Assembly: GCF_026342835.1 (NCBI RefSeq)
Contig: NZ_JAPEMI010000001.1
Coordinates: 4,842,501-4,906,500 of the forward strand
Length of the DNA: 64,000 nucleotides
Reading direction: 5' to 3'
Origin: Streptomyces sp. NBC_00154
GTDB lineage: Bacteria; Actinomycetota; Actinomycetes; Streptomycetales; Streptomycetaceae
In this document: in pieces, positions 54,030 through 61,438 of the stretch
How the letters are laid out: the number at the start of each line of letters is the position of its first letter
How positions within the stretch are numbered: the first letter of the stretch is position 1
Made by a program: the position numbers and the translations under genes
The notes under the pieces: model-generated
Told to the model about the DNA's origin: nothing
Seen by the model: the letters and a program-made list of their open reading frames with translations, nothing else
Databases searched by the model: none

Positions 54030-54935
54030 TCAGTGGGTTCCCGTCATACGGGCCTCGGCGGCCAGAGCCGCGGGCGAGTGGGCGAGATAGTCGATGGCCT
54101 GCGCCGTACTGCCCTCCTGGGAGGGGTGGTAGGAGTGGCTCAGATAGCGCGGGATGGAGCGCAGCAGGGCAGGCGTGGAGGGCAGGGTGCCGCGCTTGCC
54201 GCTGTCGTAGAACGCCTTGAACGACGCCTTGCCGTCCAGCAGGCTGGGGTCGTTCTCCATGAAGAAGCGGACACCGCGCTGCCAGAGGAAGACCAGGGCG
54301 GAGAAGGCCAGTCCCCAGGTGCGCACCCGGCGCCGGTAGCCGCCGTCGACATGCATGAAGACCTCGAAGGCCACCGAGCGGTGTTCCACCTCCTCCGCGC
54401 CGTGCCAGCGCAGCAGGTCCAGCATGGTGGGGTCGGCTCCCTTGCGGTCCAGGGCCTCGGAGTTCAGGATCCAGTCGCCGAGAAACGCCGTGTAGTGCTC
54501 GATCGCCGCGATGATCGCCACCCGCTCCATCAGCCACCACCTGCGGGCGCGGCCCGGCGGCAGCGTCCGGTCGCCGAGCAGCTTCTCGAAGAACCAGTCG
54601 ACCTGTGCGGTGTACGGGGTCGGGTCGAGCCCGAGCTTCTTGAGGTGGGGGAGCACGTCGTCGTGGGCCTGGGAGTGCACGGCCTCCTGGCCGATGAACC
54701 CGATCACGTCGCGTCGCAGCTGCTCGTCATGGATGTACGGAAGCACCTGCCGGTACACGTGGATGAACCAGCGCTCCCCGGCCGGGAGCAGCAGATGGAG
54801 CACATTCATCGTGTGCGTGCTGAAGGGGTCGCCCGGCACCCAGTGGAGAGGAGTCTTCTCCCAGGCGAACGAGACCTTGCGGGCCTTCAGCTCGGTTCGC
54901 TCCGACGCGACCGCCGCTGGCTGCGTGTTAGACAT
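54030..54935 (-). CDS. PF10118 'metal-dependent hydrolase' family, ferritin-like diiron protein
   Basis: 301 residues from the ATG at 54935. The predicted all-helical core has ligand-type motifs GQEAVHSQAH (ExxH), MERVAIIAAIEHYTAF and HGAEEVEHRSVAFEVF (ExxH). This pattern is characteristic of carboxylate-bridged diiron ferritin-like enzymes rather than of classical hydrolases. A hydrophobic helix (LAFSALVFLWQRGVRFF) suggests membrane association. It is directly followed (3 bp) by the PDR-type reductase gene, forming a likely two-component oxygenase. The substrate is unknown. The family name 'hydrolase' is, as far as I know, only a prediction. Confidence 0.8.
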   Translation of the reverse strand: MSNTQPAAVASERTELKARKVSFAWEKTPLHWVPGDPFSTHTMNVLHLLLPAGERWFIHVYRQVLPYIHDEQLRRDVIGFIGQEAVHSQAHDDVLPHLKKLGLDPTPYTAQVDWFFEKLLGDRTLPPGRARRWWLMERVAIIAAIEHYTAFLGDWILNSEALDRKGADPTMLDLLRWHGAEEVEHRSVAFEVFMHVDGGYRRRVRTWGLAFSALVFLWQRGVRFFMENDPSLLDGKASFKAFYDSGKRGTLPSTPALLRSIPRYLSHSYHPSQEGSTAQAIDYLAHSPAALAAEARMTGTH

Positions 54936-55168
54936 GTTGTCAATGTACTGACGGGTACGCAGAGGGAACAGGGGCGTGCAGCGAATTCCTGCAGTCGCTG
55001 ATCGGTGGGTGACAAGGGGTGCTGTCCTTGCGTTCGTCCCGGCGACTGCCGGCACAGACCGCGCCCGGTCGGCGGCGCGGCCGAGCCGGGGCGCACGCGT
55101 CGGGCCCGTGGCGGTCCTCCTCGGTGGAGGGCGCCACGGGCCCAGTTCAAACTGCGGTTCGGATCGGA

Positions 55169-55525
55169 TCAGCGGGAACGGTACTCCCGGTACCAGTCCT
55201 GGTCGTAGCCCCAGCCTCCGCGGTCACGGTAGTCGTGGCCCCAGCGGCCGTGCTTGCGGTGGTCGTGGCCCCAGCGGCCGTGCTTGCGGTGGTGGCCCCA
55301 GCGTCCGTGGTCGCCGCGGTCGTGGCCCCAGCGGCCGTCGTCCCGGCGGTCCTGGCCCCAGCGGCCGTCGTCCCGACGGTCGCCATCCCCGTGCCGACCG
55401 TCCTTGACCTGCACGGAGTGGGCAACGCCGACGGCGCTGGGGGCGGCGGCCTGAGCTGCGCCGGCACCGCCCAGCACGACGACGGCGGCCACACAGACGG
55501 CGGCAGCGAAGCGTGGAACATGCAT
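55169..55525 (-). CDS. Small secreted protein with GRWG repeats
   Basis: 118 residues from the ATG at 55525. A Sec signal ends near GAAQAAAP. The mature part is highly charged and repetitive: six units of about ten residues built on DGRWGHDR / KHGRWGHD, rich in His, Asp, Arg, Trp and Gly, ending DQDWYREYRSR. No family recognised. The His/Asp pattern could bind metal or anionic surfaces. The DNA coding the repeats is itself a 27-30-bp tandem array. Confidence 0.75.
   Translation of the reverse strand: MHVPRFAAAVCVAAVVVLGGAGAAQAAAPSAVGVAHSVQVKDGRHGDGDRRDDGRWGQDRRDDGRWGHDRGDHGRWGHHRKHGRWGHDHRKHGRWGHDYRDRGGWGYDQDWYREYRSR
55202..55382. repeat. In-frame 27-30-bp tandem repeat array
   Basis: About six units sharing GTGGCCCCAGCGGCCGT; two neighbouring units (from ~55233 and ~55263) are identical over 30 bp. 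It lies inside the secreted repeat-protein gene and all unit lengths are multiples of three. Confidence 0.85.
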
Positions 55526-55902
55526 AGAAATCTCCTGTCGCAGCAGGCGGCGAAGCGCCTGCTCGGATTGGACATCGCAACCGTCGCCCCCCGACGACCG
55601 TTAACGACCGCGCCACGCGCTCCAAGACACCCGATCTGCTGCAATGCCGCCGATCTTGGAACCGAGTCCTGTAGGCAATCCGTGGAGGTCCGTCCGTCCC
55701 CCCGTCCCCTCCGGCGTCCGTCGCCATCCACCTCTCAACACCCCGCCTGACCTGCTGGTTCTTGCCGAGGTATCGGGGCTCGCCCGTCCGGCAGCGACTC
55801 CGTGTACGGCTCCGCGGGCCCGCCGGACGGTCCGCCGCCGGGCGCCATTCGGCCGAGCAGAGGATCACGGCGGGCAACACGGGAAGGGGCGCGGCGGCAT
55901 GG
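55526..55902. other. Gap between the repeat-protein gene and the large membrane-protein gene
   Basis: 377 bp without a supportable gene. It should contain the promoter of the secreted repeat protein. A 37-codon frame on the minus strand (55850-55735, MAPGGGPSGG...) lacks a ribosome site and family resemblance and is not called. Confidence 0.5.
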
Positions 55903-57873
55903 TCAGCGCAGGGCGCCCACCCGCCTCCCGTCCGCCAGCCGCCCGCTCAGCTGCGCCCGGTCGCCCGCCCGTGCCCGTACCGCGAGCAGATGCCCCTGCG
56001 CCCGGCCCCCCACCCCGCCGGACGTCGTCAGCGACGCGAACTCCTCGCTGCCCGCCGCCAGTACGTACCACCGGCCGCCGCGTGACTTCCACAGCACGCC
56101 CGCCAGCACCCGCGGATCCCGCACCCCGCAGGCCGGTGAATCCTCGGCGCGCGCCGCGATGGCTCCCGGCGACACCACCCCGCCCGCGGTGGGCGGCGTG
56201 GACGGGGCCTGGAACTGGGCGAGGACCCTGCTCCCCCTGCCCCGCCAGGTCTCCGCCCGGGTGCACAGCCACTGCGCGTAGCCGTCGCCCTCGGGCAGCC
56301 ATTGCCGGGCGTACGGCCAGGAGTTCACCGATCGCACGCCGCGCGACCGGACCGCCGTCAGCAGACAGGCGGTCCGCGCCCAGCTCTGCCGCTCGGCCCG
56401 CCCGGACACGTCGTGCGGCGCCGACGGCGATCCCGAGGTCAGCCGGGCCGGGGCAAGTTCGCCGAGGTCCGTCAGCAGCCGGGTCGAGGTACCGGCGTGC
56501 ATCTCGACGGCGGACCAGGAGCGGCAGCGCGAGGCCGTTGCCGGGCTCGGCAGGGCATCGGTGACGCCGTCGCGGTCGCGGTGCAGTGCCCGTGCTGCCC
56601 GGCCGGGGGCGAGCAGATCCCGTACGGACACCCCGCGCACCCAGGGTGCCGTCAGATAGCGGACCGTGCGGGTCCCACGGCTCACGATCAGGGCGTCGGC
56701 CGAGGTCGAGTCCGCGCTGTCGACCCGCGCGAAGTCGAGCGCCGCGCCCTGCGCCGGATCGGCGTTGCGTGCCTCCGCGTACCGCACGATGCGCAGCCCG
56801 TCGTAGAACAGCACGACCGCGGCCGTCCCCACCTCGCCCGCGTACAGCAGCTGCGGGGAGCCCATCGGCGGCCCGACCGGCGTCCCCGGCGTCGTCGACG
56901 ACCGCACCGCTGCACCGGGGCGCGCCCAGACGGCGAGTGCGCGCCGCAGCAGCCGGGCGTCGTCGGTGCGGTCGCCGCGGGTGGGCCAGGCGGTGAAGTC
57001 GATACGAGGCGAGCGCCGCCAGAAGGCCGGCTCCACGCGCCGTAACGCGGTTGGTTCCAGGGCCTGTTCGGCCGCCGGGTTACGGGCGTACAGAGGCGCG
57101 GACGTCAGGTCCCGGCCCCAGCCGTTGCCGGGCAGCCCCAGCAGCGCCCCGCACACCAGCAGTGCGGCGACCGCCGCCAGCGCAGCCTTCGCGTGCTGGC
57201 GGCGGCGCAGCAGATCAGGCGGGCGGGCCTGCAGCGAACAGGGGTCGAACTCCGTGGAGGCCAGCAGCCCGTACGGCGCCGCCACCGCGTCGGCCTCCAT
57301 CAGCGCCGCATGCGGGTCCGCCACCCCGGCGGCGGCGAGCACCCGCCGCACTTCGCCGTCCGCGAGACCCTCCAGGCCGCGCAGGACGTGTGCCGCGCGC
57401 GCCGGGCCGGACAGTGCCGACAGGGCTTGGTCCAGGGCGAGTTCGTCCGCGCCACCGGAGTGCGGGAACAGGCGCAGTCCCCAGACCAGCGGGAGCAGCG
57501 GCGGCAGTTGGGCCCGTCGCGGCCACGCCGGCCGGCGCAGGGGACGGCCCGCCTGCAGTGCGGTACGCAGCACCCGCTGCCGGATGAGCGCATAGCCCGG
57601 GTCGACCCCGGTCGCACCGACGGGCCGGCGGGGGAGCGGGACACCGTCCCCGGCGGCGAACGCCCTCCGGCGTCCCAGCGGCAGGGACCGCTGGGCGAGC
57701 GAGTGGGCGGTCAGCACACGGCGGTTGCGGCCGAGGGAGGGCGGCAGTACGAGATAGCCGAGCCGGACCAGCCGCGGATAGTGCTCGACGAGCGCCGCTT
57801 CGGCCTGCTCCACATCGACCTGCTCCCCATCCACCGGGTCGGCGGCGGTAGGTACTTCTGGCAGTGGGCGCAC
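55903..57873 (-). CDS. Hypothetical membrane protein with sigma-like N-terminal region (656 aa)
   Basis: 656 residues from the ATG at 57873. The first ~215 residues are helical and Arg/Leu-rich. They resemble the sigma-70-like helical domains of actinobacterial membrane proteins (AEAALVEHYPRLVRLGYLVL; LSGPARAAHVLRGLEGL; GVADPHAALMEAD). One membrane segment follows near residue 235 (ALAAVAALLVCGALLGL), then a large extracytoplasmic part with beta-rich stretches. No catalytic motif recognised. It diverges from a lipoprotein gene. Confidence 0.75.
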   Translation of the reverse strand: MRPLPEVPTAADPVDGEQVDVEQAEAALVEHYPRLVRLGYLVLPPSLGRNRRVLTAHSLAQRSLPLGRRRAFAAGDGVPLPRRPVGATGVDPGYALIRQRVLRTALQAGRPLRRPAWPRRAQLPPLLPLVWGLRLFPHSGGADELALDQALSALSGPARAAHVLRGLEGLADGEVRRVLAAAGVADPHAALMEADAVAAPYGLLASTEFDPCSLQARPPDLLRRRQHAKAALAAVAALLVCGALLGLPGNGWGRDLTSAPLYARNPAAEQALEPTALRRVEPAFWRRSPRIDFTAWPTRGDRTDDARLLRRALAVWARPGAAVRSSTTPGTPVGPPMGSPQLLYAGEVGTAAVVLFYDGLRIVRYAEARNADPAQGAALDFARVDSADSTSADALIVSRGTRTVRYLTAPWVRGVSVRDLLAPGRAARALHRDRDGVTDALPSPATASRCRSWSAVEMHAGTSTRLLTDLGELAPARLTSGSPSAPHDVSGRAERQSWARTACLLTAVRSRGVRSVNSWPYARQWLPEGDGYAQWLCTRAETWRGRGSRVLAQFQAPSTPPTAGGVVSPGAIAARAEDSPACGVRDPRVLAGVLWKSRGGRWYVLAAGSEEFASLTTSGGVGGRAQGHLLAVRARAGDRAQLSGRLADGRRVGALR

Positions 57874-57981
57874 GTTCAGCAGAACGAGCGAATCGTGCGA
57901 TGGTCACTCCGGCCTACGGTCGCTGCTGTCCGATCGGGCCGTTCGGCCGCGCCGATGGGGGTGAAGGGGCACGATGGCCGG

Positions 57982-58509
57982 ATGGTGACGCAGTTGGAGA
58001 TGCGACGAGGACGTGGTTCCGGGGCCGGTGGGTTCAAGGCCGGTCGGTTCGGGGCCGGCAGGCTCGGGGTCCGGGCAGCCGCGGCCGCCCTCGCAGGCCT
58101 GACCCTTCTCACGGGCTGTTCAGCCGGCGGGGACGGCGACAACAAGCCGGACGTCCCGCCGACCGCGACCGGCAGCCTGGAGCAGCTGGCCTCGAAGGCG
58201 CAGTGCAAGCCGAACATCCAGACCGACGCTCAGGAACTGCGCCAGGCCAACTGCACGACGGACGACGGACGTTATGTGCTGGCCACCTTCGCGACCGACC
58301 GCGGGCAGCGCGAGTGGATCAATGAGGCGAACGACTACGGCGGCTCGTATCTCGTCGGCCGGAAGTGGGTCGCCGTCGGCGAGCCCGACGTGGTCGCAGC
58401 GCTGCGCGGCCGGCTCGGGGGGACGGTGGAGACCGCCTCGCCGCACCACTCGGGGAGTAGTGGCAGTGGGGGGAGCGAGGGAGGGCACTCCGGTCACCAC
58501 GGGAGCTGA
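57982..58509 (+). CDS. Small lipoprotein
   Basis: 175 residues from the ATG at 57982 (other in-frame starts lie 27 nt upstream). An unusually long basic N-terminus (RRGRGSGAGGFKAGRFGAGR) precedes the hydrophobic core and the lipobox LLTGC. The mature domain (~110 residues) contains CKPNIQTDAQELRQANC, GRYVLATFATDRGQREWI and YLVGRKWVAVGEP, with two cysteines that could pair. The tail is Ser/Gly/His-rich. Function unknown; widespread type in streptomycetes. Confidence 0.75.
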   Translation: MVTQLEMRRGRGSGAGGFKAGRFGAGRLGVRAAAAALAGLTLLTGCSAGGDGDNKPDVPPTATGSLEQLASKAQCKPNIQTDAQELRQANCTTDDGRYVLATFATDRGQREWINEANDYGGSYLVGRKWVAVGEPDVVAALRGRLGGTVETASPHHSGSSGSGGSEGGHSGHHGS

Positions 58510-58547
58510 CCGCGCAGGTAGGGGGGTGGGGTGCTGCGGAGGGGGGA

Positions 58548-60062
58548 TCAGCGGCACTTGCGCCCGCCGTTGATGCAGCTCACCACCTTCTTCATCAGGT
58601 TGTCGTCGAAGACATTGATGAAGTCACCGTGATCGGTGACGGGCTTGTGCAGCTGCTCCGGGAAGGAGTCGACGGCGAAGCCGGGGCCCGGCGGCACGTC
58701 GTACACAATGCGCTGGACCAGCTGCGGAATGGCTCTGAAGCCGTTCGGGCACCGGCCGTTGTCCTGGGCCAAGGCGACATGGGTGCGGTGATTGGCGGAG
58801 TCGGTGTTCTGCCCGTCCCAGCAGCTCTGGAATGCGAACGAGCGGACCACCTGGCTGCCGTCCGGGCAGATCGGGTATTTGTCCTTGAGCTGTCGGTTCT
58901 CGAATCCGGTGCAACTCCATGAGGCATTGGCGTTGGCGTCGCCGTTGGTGAATGCCTTGGCGTCCCCGGTGATGATCCGCAGGAAGCGCGGCATCGCCGT
59001 GACCTTCCCGGTGGGATTGCCGACGAATTTCAGCGTGACCTGGGACGGAGTCTGGATCTCTCCGATGTTCTGGTCCTTGCCACCGCCATCCGCGTCCGCG
59101 TCGTTCTCCGCCGTCCCGTTCTGCAGACGCAGGACAGGCCAGTAGTACGTGGACTTGTCACCCTGGTTCCGGCAACTGGTATCGGCATTGGCCAGATCGT
59201 CATCGCTGGCGAAGGCGTCGTTGGCCTGATTGCCGACGTAATCGTGCATATGGTGAGCGCCGTTGCTCACGCCCGGCGCGACGATGACATTGTCCGGGTT
59301 GAATTTGCCGTTCTCGTTACGCCCGCAGTTGGTGGTGAACGTACCGCGCGAGGCGCCGCGGCGTTGGCGTGGCCTGTCGACATTGGGCTGCACGGACTGG
59401 ATGTCGACGAAGTCGGACGCCTCGGGGCCGTTGCCCTGCTGGCCCTGGTCCTGGTCCTGACCTTGATCCTGACCCTGATCCTGGCCGTCATCGGCGCCCT
59501 GGTTCGCGCCGTTGTCCTGGCCGCCGTCCTGACCGTTGTTCTGGCCGTCGTCCTGACCCTGGCCGGCGCCCTGATCGCCCATGTCATTGCTGTCGTCGGC
59601 GCGCAGACTGCACGGGGCCAGCCCGTCCAGCCCACCCGGACGGTCCGCATTGCGCCCGACGGCGGTGGCGATACGGTCGATGCTCGCCGTCCGCTTGGCT
59701 TTCAGTGGACCGAGTACGGCATTCTCGGCAAGTCCGGGGTCGCGGGAGATCTCGTCCTTCCGGTCGGCGAATTGCTGATAGGCATCGGTGATCTGGGTAT
59801 CCATGGCTGCCAGTTCGCGGTCGACCTCCCAGCGCGCCTGATCGGGCACGTCGGGAAGTTCGTTACCCACGTCGGGGCAGTCGATGGTGGACATCTGGGT
59901 GCCCGCATTCCATGTCCGGCCGGGCGGCGAGCCGGAAGATCCTTCTCCCGCCGATGCGTAGACATTGACCGCGATCAAGCCACCTCCGCCCAGAATCAAT
60001 GCGGCCGAGGCGACAATCGCCCGGTTGGCCAGCGTCGAACGTTTGCGTGATGTGCGTCCCAT
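58548..60062 (-). CDS. DUF1996 secreted/anchored protein with Gln/Asp/Gly-rich linker
   Basis: 504 residues from the ATG at 60062. The N-terminal signal anchor is AIVASAALILGGGGLIAVNV. A helical segment follows, then a ~45-residue low-complexity linker of GQD/DQG repeats (~165-210). The DUF1996 domain has HHMHDYVGN, YYWPVLRL, FAFQSCWDGQNTDSANHRTH and a terminal Cys pair. The domain occurs in secreted proteins of fungi and actinobacteria and has no assigned activity here. Conserved His, Asp and Cys suggest a metal- or carbohydrate-related role. Confidence 0.85.
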   Translation of the reverse strand: MGRTSRKRSTLANRAIVASAALILGGGGLIAVNVYASAGEGSSGSPPGRTWNAGTQMSTIDCPDVGNELPDVPDQARWEVDRELAAMDTQITDAYQQFADRKDEISRDPGLAENAVLGPLKAKRTASIDRIATAVGRNADRPGGLDGLAPCSLRADDSNDMGDQGAGQGQDDGQNNGQDGGQDNGANQGADDGQDQGQDQGQDQDQGQQGNGPEASDFVDIQSVQPNVDRPRQRRGASRGTFTTNCGRNENGKFNPDNVIVAPGVSNGAHHMHDYVGNQANDAFASDDDLANADTSCRNQGDKSTYYWPVLRLQNGTAENDADADGGGKDQNIGEIQTPSQVTLKFVGNPTGKVTAMPRFLRIITGDAKAFTNGDANANASWSCTGFENRQLKDKYPICPDGSQVVRSFAFQSCWDGQNTDSANHRTHVALAQDNGRCPNGFRAIPQLVQRIVYDVPPGPGFAVDSFPEQLHKPVTDHGDFINVFDDNLMKKVVSCINGGRKCR

Positions 60063-60169
60063 GGAACTCCTCATGCTTCGAGGGAGAAGCGTGACGTTCC
60101 ATACGGGTGTGGTTCGGGGTGTGTTCAGTGAAAGGGGAAGTTCGTAGAAATCTCCATTCGCAAAACGGG

Positions 60170-60727
60170 TCACATGGGGGCGGGAGCGAACTCTGCGAGC
60201 TGTGGGTCGACGGGTGCCCCGGTCATCCGGTTCGCCAGCGTCGACATCGTGTACGCGCCGATGCCCAGGACCACTTCGAGGGCGTTCTGCGGGGTGTAGC
60301 CGTGCGCCAGGAAGTCCTGCAGTGCGGCGTCGTCGACCGCGCCCGCCGTCGCGATGACGGCAAGGGTGAACTGCCTTACCGCCTCGGGCCGTTCGGCCGG
60401 CAGCGGCCGCTCCGTGCGCAGTGCGGCGATCAGGTCGGCGTCCGCACCGAGTGCGGTGAGCTTCGCGGTGTGCATCGCGACGCAGACGTGGCAGTCGTTC
60501 CGGGTGGCGATCGTCATGATCAGGACCTCGCGGGAGAGCGGGTCCAGGGTGGTCGACTCGAAGATCGCGCTGATCTTCAGGAAGCCGTCGAGCAGCTGCG
60601 GCGACGTGGCCAACCGACCGACGGCGGCGGGCAGATGGCCCTGCTTGTTCACCACTGCCTCCATGGAGCGACGGGCGGCGCCAGGGGCGGATTCGAGGGT
60701 GTGGTCGGGAAACGCGGGCGCGGGCAT
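60170..60727 (-). CDS. Carboxymuconolactone decarboxylase / AhpD-like protein
   Basis: 185 residues from the ATG at 60727. The CMD/AhpD core has SREVLIMTIATRNDCHVCVAMHT: a C-x-x-C pair with the following His, as in alkylhydroperoxidase-like proteins. FLAHGYTPQNALEVVLGI is the second family helix. The likely role is peroxide or thiol redox chemistry in the cytosol. It diverges from a MarR gene with a shared 12-bp inverted repeat between them, as in other MarR-controlled redox genes. Confidence 0.88.
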   Translation of the reverse strand: MPAPAFPDHTLESAPGAARRSMEAVVNKQGHLPAAVGRLATSPQLLDGFLKISAIFESTTLDPLSREVLIMTIATRNDCHVCVAMHTAKLTALGADADLIAALRTERPLPAERPEAVRQFTLAVIATAGAVDDAALQDFLAHGYTPQNALEVVLGIGAYTMSTLANRMTGAPVDPQLAEFAPAPM

Positions 60728-60745
60728 GGGAGGACCTCTCGCGAT

Positions 60746-60793
60746 AAACTCGACAACGTGATTGACGAAAACGTAAATCAGGTTGTCGAGTTT
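60746..60793. promoter_or_regulatory. Shared operator of the AhpD-like/MarR pair
   Basis: AAACTCGACAAC (60746-60757) and GTTGTCGAGTTT (60782-60793) are perfect inverted copies separated by 24 nt. The second arm ends 4 bp before the MarR start, so autorepression is likely. A smaller TTGACG/ACGTAA element lies in the spacer. Confidence 0.75.
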
Positions 60794-60797
60794 TGCA

Positions 60798-61301
60798 ATG
60801 GCTGAGCCAGCGGGGCGAGTTGAAGGCGTGGCGCCCGACGGTGACGGCGCGGGCTTCGAGCTGCCCCTGCTCCTGTTCGCCGGGTTCCGGTCGATCATCG
60901 ACGAGCTCCATCGCGAACTGGCCGAGTGCGGGCATCCCGAAGTCCGTCCCGCCTACGGTTTCGCGCTCCAGGCCATCGGCCGCGACGGTGCTACCGCCAG
61001 TGAGATCGGCCGACGGCTGGGCGTCTCCAAACAGGCCGCCGGCAAGACCGTCGACAGGCTGGAGAGCCTCGGCTACGTCGAGCGGGTCGACGATCCGCAG
61101 GACGGACGCCGCAAGCTGGTCCGGGTGACCCCGCGCGGTGTCGACGTGCTGGTCCGCTCCGCCGAGGGGTTCGACCGGCTGCGTGCCGAGTGGGCCCGGG
61201 TGCTCGGCGCCGAGCGGCTGTGGGCGCTGGAGTCCGATCTGCGCACGATGGCGCCCGCCGACGGGTTCCGACTGGACGCTGCGGCGTGGTTCAACGGCTG
61301 A
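60798..61301 (+). CDS. MarR-family regulator
   Basis: 167 residues from the ATG at 60798. The winged helix is ATASEIGRRLGVSKQAAGKTVD with the wing RVDDPQDGRRKLVRVTPRG. Five helices give the usual dimer. No cysteine-based peroxide switch is obvious beyond one Cys in ELAECGHPEV. It most likely represses itself and the AhpD-like gene through the inverted repeats between them. Confidence 0.9.
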   Translation: MAEPAGRVEGVAPDGDGAGFELPLLLFAGFRSIIDELHRELAECGHPEVRPAYGFALQAIGRDGATASEIGRRLGVSKQAAGKTVDRLESLGYVERVDDPQDGRRKLVRVTPRGVDVLVRSAEGFDRLRAEWARVLGAERLWALESDLRTMAPADGFRLDAAAWFNG

Positions 61302-61407
61302 GGCGCTTCCCCAGATGTCCGTAGCAATAGATGGGACGTATTTCGTAGACACCCTTCCCGTGGGCCTCATTGTGCGGCAGCATGCGCAAGTCGACACCCT
61401 AGAGATC

Positions 61408-61422
61408 CGACCAATGAGGTCG
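61408..61422 (+). promoter_or_regulatory. Small palindrome upstream of the fucosidase gene
   Basis: CGACC-AATGA-GGTCG, perfect 5-bp arms, 17 bp before the ATG. It may be an operator for a sugar-responsive regulator. Weak evidence. Confidence 0.35.
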
Positions 61423-61438
61423 AGAATGAGAGGGAACC

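Noticed and set aside
55202..55382. Regular 27-30-bp repeats considered as a CRISPR array
   Set aside because: The units have no unique spacers between conserved repeats, are in frame and encode the GRWG repeat protein. No cas genes are present.
59443..59580. Short tandem repeats considered as an intergenic satellite
   Set aside because: They are the in-frame codons of the Gln/Asp/Gly linker of the DUF1996 protein.
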